Positions 55,723 to 64,000 of a DNA stretch of 64,000 nucleotides are shown here, piece by piece. Position 1 is the stretch's first letter, and each line of letters starts with the position of its first letter. The notes under the pieces are model-generated. The model did no database searches. It had not been told where the DNA came from and saw only the letters and a program-made list of their open reading frames with translations. The position numbers and the translations under genes were made by a program. Source of the stretch: Rostrohypoxylon terebratum (Eukaryota; Ascomycota; Sordariomycetes; Xylariales; Hypoxylaceae); assembly GCA_022497145.1 (NCBI GenBank), contig MU385902.1:177421-241420 (forward strand), read 5' to 3'.

Positions 55723-57196
55723 ATGAGTTCAGATATTTCCATCGTGGGGTCTAAAGGACCTTCGACATTAAAACCGATTAATCTGTTAATCGGTCGGCCA
55801 AGTCCGCGGTTACAAGCGGCAGATAAGCTAGCGGCGGCATCTCAAGTAGTGCTGCTGCAGCGCGAAGTATCCGACTGGGCTTTAACATACGGACCTGACC
55901 ATGGCGAGGATGACATTCGCGAACATGTTGCTACCTGGCTCAGTCAGAAATACCGACCCGTACCGGGTCCCATTACCAAGGATCGCATCATTATCACCAA
56001 CGGTGCCTCGGGAGGGCTCACGACGATTTTACAGAAATTCACCGACCCCTTGTACACCCGTCGCATGTTTCTTGTAGAACCTGCCTACTTCCTTGCCCTC
56101 AACTCGTTTTTAGATGCAGGATTCGGTCGGAAAATGCAAGGTGTTCCCGAGGACGATGAGGGCATCGATCTCGAATTCTTGCAACGCCGACTAGAAGAAG
56201 AAGAGAGCAAATATAGCGACGAAACCCAAACTTCCGGAGCGCCAACCACGAAACCCGAAGACCTCGGATATAAGAAGCTTTACAAGTACGGCTTGTACGT
56301 GGTCCCGACGCTATCTAACCCCAGCGGAAAGACAATGTCGCTGCATCATCGCAAGGCGTTAGTAGAACTAGCGCGTAAGTACGATATCCTCTTGATCGCA
56401 GACGACGTCTACGATTTTCTTGCTTGGCCGACCGACGACCATCTTCCGCACGAGGGGTTAGAAATTCCTCCAAGGTTGATCGACATCGACCGGCAGATGG
56501 GCGTCACGAGCGAATGGGGAAACGCAGTAAGTAACGGGTCATTCTCAAAATTGGCTGCGCCTGGCCTTCGGGTAGGTTGGTGCGAGGCGACCCCAAAGTT
56601 CGTCTATGGTTTATCTCAGACGTAAGTACGATTCTATCTCGATAAAACTAGTCGGGGCTTTATTAAATCATTCGGATTTCAGTGGAGCGACTCATTCTGG
56701 GGGCTGCCAAAGCCAATATACATGTTATTTGATCGACCACATGCTGGTTTCCGGGATTCTAGAAGACCACGTGCAAAATACCTTAATCCCCATTTACCGG
56801 AAGAGATATAACATTCTCGTAGACGCAATCAAGACCTATCTTTACCCTCTCGGAGTCAGGATATCAACCGGACAACCTTACGAGACTTATGCGAGGGACG
56901 ATAATGGGAATCGAGTCCTGACCAAGCTAGTGGGAGGTTTCTTCATGTACATTGATTATCCTGACACGGAGACGTTTCCAACAGCTGCCGACATTGTCAC
57001 GATTGGTGGCCAGGAATATGGGTTGAATATCGCCCCTGGTCAAATATTCGTCGTGCAGGGAGACTCCGAAAGTATGAAGAGGGCCGACGTAGGCTGGAAT
57101 AGGGGGACTAGATTATGCTGGGCGTGGAATGAAGAAGATGAAATAGTCGAATCTATTCAAAGGCTAGCGAAGGTAATCCGGCAATTACAGAAATGA
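55723..57196 (+). CDS. PLP aminotransferase class I/II (Yer152c-like)
   Basis: Two exons, 55723-56621 and 56683-57196; 470 residues. Aspartate-aminotransferase fold: substrate loop INLLIGRPSPRL, LTYGPDHGEDDIREHVATWL, NGASGGLTTIL (PLP phosphate), VVPTLSNPSGKTMSLHHRK, LLIADDVYDFLAW and the Schiff-base Lys in SNGSFSKLAAPGLRVGWCEA. Closest in memory to fungal YER152C-type enzymes, which have weak 2-aminoadipate transaminase activity. An in-frame ATG at 55573 would add 50 residues (rich in Arg, Leu, Tyr, Ser, no acids early) that could be a mitochondrial presequence; I prefer 55723 because homologues begin near there. Confidence 0.87.
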
Positions 57197-57959
57197 CGAT
57201 GCTGCATTCGATTAGGGGATGGCAGAAACCATGATACAATAGACTTGCAATATCCTTTTCGCCAAGGTGATATTCCCCATCCCGATGGTCACTTTTCTTT
57301 CTGGTGTACTATAAAGAATAAAATGCAAAGTCGGCCATGATACCTTACATAAATTCGTCGCCTACTTTAATCAAGACCGAATTCCCCGAATCAAGGGCAC
57401 TAGGAAATATGCGAGGGTGTTTCCTTGTGCCACACACGGGGGACTCATGACTGGAATACCGAGACATCCCAAACCTGGCATCTTAAGGAATAGCCGTAGA
57501 CCACTCAGATGTCCAATACAGAAGCCTGTCTAGCCAATAACATGACATGGCAGGTAGCTTAGCTAAGTAAGCCAGGGATAAGTGAAGAAAAAACATGAAA
57601 CAACATCTCAATCCCCGCAATAAGCGTCCGAGATCCTCCACCAACCAATGGCTCGGGGTTACCGGTCATGAGGTTGATCATCAACAGCAAGGATATTAAT
57701 CGCAGGAATAACCCGAATGCTGGTTCGAAGATGCATATTTTGGAGATCCGGGATGCGTCATCGTGCTACGTCGTGACTACGGTGTCTCGTATTATCCACT
57801 TCATTCGCTGGATTCAAAAATACCTACCTATGAATGCCCAAACTTGTGTTCGTCTATATAGGTATGTAGGTCACCGACCCCGTCTCCGTCTCCGCAAAAT
57901 TCGAAAAATCCCAAAAGACTTTTTCTAACAAGCTGAAAAAGAGGGTATTCTCGTTAGTG
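57197..57959. other. intergenic
   Basis: No gene seen. Confidence 0.6.
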
Positions 57960-58955
57960 ATGATGTGCATATTATCTAAAGCTACGAACGCGTTCGTTAT
58001 ATTCAACCTTTTCACGGGGGTTACGGCCCTGGTAGGGTGGCCCGGAGGCGGCACGTTGGTAACCGGTAGCGCCGAACAATTTAATAGGACAACCTGGGAA
58101 CGAAACCTCGCCGATCCAAATGCGACCGGGTCTTACTCGGTCACCGGTTTCGACATCTCGCAGAAGTGGCCGAGCCAGCAAGTCGACGGATGGACTCTTG
58201 CTGTAAACGTTAGCAGTGACTTGCCGGACTCCGAAACTATCGATTCTAGCAACGCGACGGGTAAGACATTCACCGGCACTAGTATTTTCCTCAAGGGGCC
58301 CCAGAACATTCAGTCCGCTTTCACCAACCAATCCGCAGTCGACGAGACAACGTGGAAGATATGTGTAGCCGTGATCCCCAACGGTCCGCAAGAGGATGCG
58401 TCGACGAACGACAATGGCACCTGTGGTTACCTCTCATCGCAGTGTATCACCGATCTGCAGCAGGCCTATGCCGACAAATTTCCCGGCAATACGGATTGCT
58501 ACGGGACCCCGCCGTCGACGCCGTCGAGCTGCGGCAGTTCCGTCAACACTGCCAACTTCCAAGTCCAGCGTGGGTAGCCTCCCTTATTCATTGATTGGTC
58601 TAGTAGTTTTTTCTTTTTTTTTTCAGAAATCCTTGCTGACGTAAACCCAGAATTTCCCCTGACTTCTATAAATGGGACAGAGATCTATGTCACGGGCTCG
58701 ACGAGCCATGATGCGGGCGACCAGACAGCATGGACTAATGCGACGAGGCAAGCCTGGCCCGTTCTCACCCTGTGGGGTTGGAATACACGCGCCAAAGCAC
58801 CCGACGGTTCCAAACCCACCGTCCAGCTATCGTGTGTCCGAGCCAAGACGGTAGAGGAAGGGAGCGAAACCCCGTCGTCGGGTTTGCCGCTTCGCGGATC
58901 GGCGGTCTTTGCTCTTGGCCTCGCTACTTTGACGGCGGTTTGGGCTTGGCTCTAA
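57960..58955 (+). CDS. secreted GPI-anchor-type protein, unidentified
   Basis: Two exons, 57960-58569 and 58627-58955 (57-base intron, GTGGGT donor); 312 residues. Signal peptide at residues 1-24 (ILSKATNAFVIFNLFTGVTA). The body has about eight N-glycosylation sequons (NRT, NAT, NVS, NQS, NGT) and paired cysteines (NGTCGYLSSQC; CYGTPPSTPSSC). The C-terminus ends SGLPLRGSAVFALGLATLTA plus WL, the pattern of a GPI-attachment hydrophobic tail. Exon 2 contains GTEIYVTGSTSHDAGDQT. Probably a cell-wall or plasma-membrane-anchored glycoprotein; I do not recognise a catalytic motif. Start chosen at the first of two adjacent ATGs. Confidence 0.75.
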
Positions 58956-59610
58956 GGTCGTCGTCTCGGTGGAGTCAATTTCGGCGAGACAATTATACTA
59001 AGAATGCCTGCTAGGATATGATATAGTGTTATTGGTACTACTTGGAGTGCAAGGTGCATTTTGAGGCTTCTATCGGCTCGAATATATGGTGCGAACTCCC
59101 CGTCTACTAGACCTCGATGGAGATCAGAGAATCAAATAGGTACGAACATCATCGGAAATGTCCAGCTCATAAGGTCTTTTGGTGACCAGGTAGATATCTA
59201 CCTAGGTATTAGGAATGCTATTAGTCATATTGATAATCATAAACTACCCACTTACTTCCTAATATTTACATATTGCTTATAGAACATCACACTTGACCCC
59301 TGAAATACTACCTTCCTGGTATTTATAAGGTAGGTAGGAGGTAGGCGCCTGTACAATGTTATTCACATTGCCATATAAGAGTTGTAGTCTGTAGTCGATG
59401 CTTCGAATCTCATATATCATGCGACAACTTGGCCCGGTTGGATCTGAATGACTGTATATATCAATAAGTACTTACCTACATACACCATACACACTCATAC
59501 AATTACATCTGTGTCATAAGGAATGATATAGGCATCAGAGCAGAACTGTCCAATAGCTAGTAACTCAGAACAAAGACGAATATAAAGATACCTGGCTGAG
59601 ACTTGTGTTA
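58956..59610. other. intergenic between convergent genes
   Basis: AT-rich, no gene seen. TAGGTAGGAGGTAGG at 59330-59345. Confidence 0.6.
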
Positions 59611-61137
59611 TTAGATTATGGTGACGTGAAATGTTGCGCCCGCAGCCTGAACCCTACTGAGAAGATCATCCCCTAAAAAGGCCGGCGTTAAGCAGCCACC
59701 AACGACTTGACCTTCTAGGTTCCTGGTATAAAGTAACGATGCAGCTCCGTGAGCCAAGAAAAGTGCAGTGGCGAGATATCCGCCGGAGGGGTACGAGAAA
59801 CTTGCATACGCGCGAGGAGCTTCGTTGCCGTGGTCCGACTCTGCGACAGCAACAGCTTCGAATTTCACTCGCGATCGACGCTCTTCCTCGATATCGGGTC
59901 CGTCGCCGGGATTAGGGAGGAACAGTTTTGCAATTCGCTTCGTAACTTCGTATTTCATCATGAAAGTGATTGACGCAGAGGTCAGCATGCTCATCACCCC
60001 GGCCGCAGTCGATGATACTTTGTTGTACTCGTTATACTGGAAGTTGGAGCCGTATGCTTGGTCAGTTTCCCTTAGCAGACCCCAAGTCCTGTGCACCAAA
60101 GCTCGATTCTCGGCGGCACCGAGAGATGATGCCGAGAGCAGACCAAGAACAGGATCTCGACGTAAACTTAGGAAGTTGCTCGAATTAGAAGTCTGGGTAC
60201 CTTTGATTGGCGATAGCGCCCAGGGCTGTCTGGCTTGTTTGACGGCCTCGGGATCATAGGTACTTTCGGTCATCATCGAATCAACGGTACCGCCACTCGG
60301 AGAAAGCCTGATTCATGAGTTTTGATCAGCGTGCGTGGAAAGAGAAAATATTATGTAAAGCGAATACTCACTTAAGTTCCGTGACAGACAAGATCACCTC
60401 CTTCGTCTTCCGGGACTTTTCCCGGGCCAATTTCCTCACAGCGGCCCACGTTAGAAGATCCTGAGGTGCAGCGAACAGCCCACAGAGATGGATAAGCTAG
60501 CATTCGCGCAGATTAGCGAAATTGGTGCTTCTGCGGTATATGAGTGTCATTGGCACTCACGGCCACTCCGGCATTTACAGCGGCCTCGTGGTATTGGTCG
60601 ATAAATGTACGAAGCAATGTTATGTCACCCGCACTGAATAAAAGGGTCAGCCCACGGATCAGAACTCGGTGTGCTCACGCGCATTTTAACTTACACATCA
60701 ATGTAGTCCGTGCCATTCTTGACACAGGATTCTACAACCTCTCTCCCAACCCGCCAATACAGGACCACGCTGATGCATACCTTGCTATTTTGGATGATCG
60801 AATCGAGCTGGCCACGATCGTCGAGTGAGAGTGTCTCAATGTCTATATTCATTCATAGCCAATCAGTCATTTTGATGTTATAAGTGTTATCGTGAGATAC
60901 AATAGTGAGATGGCTTGGCTGCGTACCTGGTTGTCGGCGACTAGGTTCTAGGTCCTTGAGTTTCTCGGCGAGGACCTCTAGCTTGGACCTTGATCTACCC
61001 GCAATCGCCCATTTCAGGTCTGTCGGGAGATGCCGGACGATGTGCTCTGCAGTCAACGCTCCGGTGTAACCGGTGGCTCCAAGAAGCAAGATGTCATGTT
61101 TACGAGGATTTCTCCGCGCTCTTATATGCGCGTCCAT
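59611..61137 (-). CDS. saccharopine dehydrogenase-like oxidoreductase
   Basis: Five exons: 60927-61137, 60695-60842, 60561-60633, 60372-60496, 59611-60307; 418 codons (417 residues). The N-terminal Rossmann motif is ILLLGATGYTGALTAEHIVR, followed by KWAIAGRSRSKLEVLAEKL. Conserved stretches VESCVKNGTDYIDVAGD and LSPSGGTVDSMM fit the SCCPDH / trans-acting enoyl reductase group, which is about 410-430 residues in fungi. The C-terminus has membrane-active segments (GYLATALFLAHGAASLL), as in lipid-droplet members of this family. Substrate not known; it is not the lysine-pathway enzyme. Confidence 0.87.
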
Positions 61138-62196
61138 GGTCGTAATATAGATAAATTTTGCACTGTGACATGCGTATCTGTAGTATTGGCCGTCCTAGGT
61201 AGGTCCTGGTTGTTTATATGGGGTTCATTTGCTTCGACTTGAGGGTCTACTGCAAATAATTTGGTTCTACATCGGACCAACATTGAGTTCTCATTACGTA
61301 CCGATCACTGACGGTCTTTTCGCCTTTACTTGGCTGAATTGATGTGATCGAGATACGGATTAAGAAGTCGGAGTAATTGAAATGGTTTATGTTGTCGGGT
61401 TTTGGTTGAACTGCTAGGGTTTGAATAGGACTCAGAGCGTACATAAGCATGGCGGAATCTGATAATATTAGATGATTACTTAGAGCCAACATTCAGGATG
61501 CGCGGCAAGTCGATGTAACTATGCAGCATTAGCTGCTTAGAATGATGTTATTGCTAGTGTCGACCAAGTTGGCAGGGCCGAATGGAGAGGAACATTAAAT
61601 CGCCCATTTGCGGCATGTTCCTTTGCCCGCATGTACGCTGACAGATACGCAAAGTCTCCGAAAAGTCGCCGAGAACTGAAATGACGAAGCCAAGTATATC
61701 ATCATAGACAACCTGAAAAGATAATAAGCTTCCGAAGCCAGGGGCATTGAAGGTTTGTAAAGAGGTTGTGTTACAGATAACTTACATTATTACCTCCATA
61801 CATCTCAAATTGAATGTCATTTTACCGCTTAGTACCTTTAAGTACCTCTTAGTACCTCCGAGCGTCATAGTCTGCAGCTCATTGCCCAGCGACAGCTAGC
61901 TACTGTTAATGCCAGCGACAACCCTCACTAGGTTAGATGTTGACGAGATGAAGCCTGAAAGGCAAAAAGTCGAGACCCGACAACTCACAAATATCTTCTA
62001 GATAGCATAGCTAATATAGAGACCTGTCCTCGCATGTAGAGTAACGGTACCTAACCATTTCATAACATATTGTGGCCTGGATGTGTAGGTAAGTACCTAG
62101 TTAGGACCTAGGTAGGTAGGTCTTTTCATTCTGGGATTTTGACCCAGGAAATATGTGTAGGATAATTCCCTCCGTCACAATGGCGACGTGCTGTGG
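61138..62196. other. intergenic
   Basis: No gene seen. Three copies of AGTACCT lie exactly ten bases apart at 61831, 61841 and 61851. Confidence 0.55.
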
Positions 62197-63585
62197 TTAG
62201 ACAAGATCGGCTTCTCTTTGTCGGTTACGTAGGATTACTTTGATGCAATCCATATTATCAACCCCGATCAGGTTTCGCTGCTCGTCCTTGATTTTCCAAA
62301 CCTCTTCGATGTCTTGCTCGATCCGCCTCAAGGAAGGGAGATGGCGGGCTTCGTACATCGCTTCCACTCTGTCGCGCACGAATTGGCGTTGGCCGTCATC
62401 GATAGACTCGCAACCAGCAGTCCAGAGCGGCCAGACTTGAGCCGACACGAGAGGCGAGTTTACCGGGACGAGGCCGAGGTGGTCAAGGCAACTCTTAGCA
62501 TGCTTTAACGCGCGGGGATGTGGTGCACCTTGATTATGCCAAACTCGGTATAGATATATAAATGCGGCATGCTTATATGCTTGCACGGTATGCCCGACGT
62601 CTCCCGTGGCATCGTCAGATGTATCAAGAGCAGTGAGGATCTCCTCAATCTCGCGACCCCGCGTATCGAGGTTGCCGTGCCCTTGATTGTGCATCTTGCT
62701 GATTTGACCGACGAGCTGTAGGACGGAAGTGAGTTCGTTCATGGATTCCATTCCTTCCATGGGAAACTTCCGATCAAATTCGAAAACGGGGCTCGTGGCT
62801 CGGGAGACGGAAGCTAGGATATCATGATAAGAACACAGACTGAGGAGAAAAGACGCGGTGGAACTATTTCGCGTGGCAATCTCGCCTTGGTTGATAATTG
62901 CCTTGGCGCCGGATAGATGGTCGACCCCCGAGTCCATGGTGAAGAGTCGGTCGGCTACCTGTAACATTAGGACGGTGGCGAGCGATAGTTCCGGGTTACC
63001 GGTCTGAATGGTTTGTCGTAGAGCGGAGACGCCGACAAGTCGATAACGAGTAGCCAGCGTCTGGAGCGAATCCTCGTGTCTTAAAATAGCCAAGTGGCTA
63101 GCAGCTATGGAACATAAGACGGCACGGAGTGCTGTTGATTGTGAGATCATCGGGGTGAGGTGGACAAGAAATGGGTTCCGAGGAGCCGACACCATGGATA
63201 CCATCGTGGATAAGGTTGTTGACCAATGATGAAGGAGGTATCTATTTATCGGGCTTACATCGTTCGGGACGATGCAAGACGGGTCTAGCTTGATAATTGG
63301 GCTTAGAGACTCACTAGAGTGTGTAGTAGTAGGAGTTGAAGGGGCGAGAGGTGTCATTGTTGGCCTGATTGTCTTCTCGTCAGAACGAATCCTCTGCTGT
63401 CGTCTACCCTTCGACGCCTTTGACCTTGGTGTGCTTTGGGGAGTTTGCCATTTAAGCCGTACTCCGTAGCCTTTGCACGTCTTGCCGAGCCGAGTACATC
63501 GTCCGCAGAACGGCTTCTGTTCGTCGCACTTGTATCCGTCTTCACGACAGGTGAAACAGCCTGTCCTAGTTCTTGAAAATGGCAT
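62197..63585 (-). CDS. Zn2Cys6 transcription factor, Fungal_trans_2 type
   Basis: Intronless, 462 residues from the ATG at 63585. DNA-binding cluster at residues 7-38: GCFTCREDGYKCDEQKPFCGRCTRLGKTC with Cys spacing of the binuclear zinc class (x2, x6, x6, x2, x6). The Fungal_trans_2 region follows at about 100-460 (INRYLLHHWSTTLSTMVSM; LRAVLCSIAASHLAILRHE; LATVLMLQVADRLFTMDSGV; AFIYLYRVWHNQGAPHPRAL). The protein is nuclear, probably an activator of a metabolic or secondary-metabolite pathway, but no target is adjacent except the oxidoreductase and the secreted protein. It is the last gene before the telomere. Confidence 0.9.
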   Translation of the reverse strand: MPFSRTRTGCFTCREDGYKCDEQKPFCGRCTRLGKTCKGYGVRLKWQTPQSTPRSKASKGRRQQRIRSDEKTIRPTMTPLAPSTPTTTHSSESLSPIIKLDPSCIVPNDVSPINRYLLHHWSTTLSTMVSMVSAPRNPFLVHLTPMISQSTALRAVLCSIAASHLAILRHEDSLQTLATRYRLVGVSALRQTIQTGNPELSLATVLMLQVADRLFTMDSGVDHLSGAKAIINQGEIATRNSSTASFLLSLCSYHDILASVSRATSPVFEFDRKFPMEGMESMNELTSVLQLVGQISKMHNQGHGNLDTRGREIEEILTALDTSDDATGDVGHTVQAYKHAAFIYLYRVWHNQGAPHPRALKHAKSCLDHLGLVPVNSPLVSAQVWPLWTAGCESIDDGQRQFVRDRVEAMYEARHLPSLRRIEQDIEEVWKIKDEQRNLIGVDNMDCIKVILRNRQREADLV

Positions 63586-63906
63586 TGTACGTACTGGATC
63601 CTCGGATATCAATCAAGTGACTGACGTTGTAAATCGAGGTGAATGAAAATGAGTTGAGTTTAGGTTAGGCAGTTGACCATTGAACAAAAACCGCTAAAAC
63701 TAAAAATGGATACATACACCTAATCATCGATTTTGTAGCGTTTTAGCGCCGCGCTAGCCTATCATTAAGAAATTCTAATAATAAATCCTGTCCTCGTACG
63801 ACAGTAATTTTTTCAACTAAACTCACGAGACATAATAATAACCTCTAAACAAATACAGCTCGTTCATCTTCATAAAGTCCCATGACACGCACCCAGTCCA
63901 ACTCAA
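63586..63906. other. subtelomeric spacer
   Basis: Only 321 bases between the regulator's start codon and the telomeric repeat, so the gene's promoter must lie here. AT-rich, no element recognised. Confidence 0.7.
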
Positions 63907-64000
63907 GGGTTAGGGTTAGGGTTAGGGTTAGGGTTAGGGTTAGGGTTAGGGTTAGGGTTAGGGTTAGGGTTAGGGTTAGGGTTAGGGTTAGGGTTAGGGT
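63907..64000 (+). repeat. telomere, TTAGGG repeat
   Basis: About 15.7 uninterrupted copies of TTAGGG running to the window end. The G-rich strand runs 5' to 3' outward, so this is the right chromosome terminus. Confidence 0.98.

Noticed and set aside
60781..60781. GTATGC donor inside exon 2 of the oxidoreductase
   Set aside because: Reading through gives the conserved VVESCVKNGTDYIDV block in frame, so it is not used.

Overview
The window is the right-hand end of a linear chromosome of a filamentous ascomycete. It ends in about 94 bases of uninterrupted TTAGGG repeats (63907-64000). The genes have short GT-AG introns (about 50-130 bases), there is an intron-containing tRNA, and there are fungus-specific families (two Zn2Cys6 factors, a siderophore transporter, a Tri12-type pump, a GT32 mannosyltransferase). 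The style suggests a sordariomycete, but that placement is inference.

Layout. 1-8160: a long Zn2Cys6 regulator with a lysine-glutamate microsatellite in its coding sequence, SEC72, and a small coiled-coil-type gene. 8160-12809: a gene desert full of microsatellites and CCTAGGTA palindromes. 12810-16738: three small minus-strand genes for Cys/His-rich proteins sharing an exact cysteine spacing, a tandem family that I do not recognise. 18705-20746: a siderophore-type MFS transporter; 450 bases upstream lies a perfect back-to-back pair of ATCWGATAA sites, the consensus of the iron-responsive GATA repressors. 23673-26560: an ARMT1/DUF89 phosphatase and a promethin-like membrane protein. 27292-33601: a surface-glycan-looking trio (GT32 mannosyltransferase, acyltransferase-3, and an unrecognised type II lumenal protein). 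34701-38544: a divergent pair, UBC1-type E2 and ELP3. 39070-41276: a Tri12-like efflux pump. 41277-44846: gene-poor. 44847-47369: an intronless 840-residue protein with a barrel-like C-terminus. 48062-54491: LSC1, RPT2 and a SYLF-domain protein. 54715-54820: tRNA-Met(CAU) with an intron. 55723-63585: an aminotransferase, a GPI-anchor-type secreted protein, a saccharopine-dehydrogenase-like oxidoreductase, and a Zn2Cys6 factor whose start codon lies only about 320 bases from the telomere.

How the genes relate. Housekeeping genes (SEC72, UBC1, ELP3, LSC1, RPT2, tRNA-Met) are mixed with accessory ones to within 10-15 kb of the telomere, so this end lacks a long purely accessory subtelomere. I found no intact transposon, rRNA or CRISPR array. 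Exon boundaries were worked out by hand from splice signals and reading-frame continuity. For the multi-exon genes the exon lengths sum to a whole number of codons, which supports the models. Functions are assigned from remembered family motifs, not from a search.
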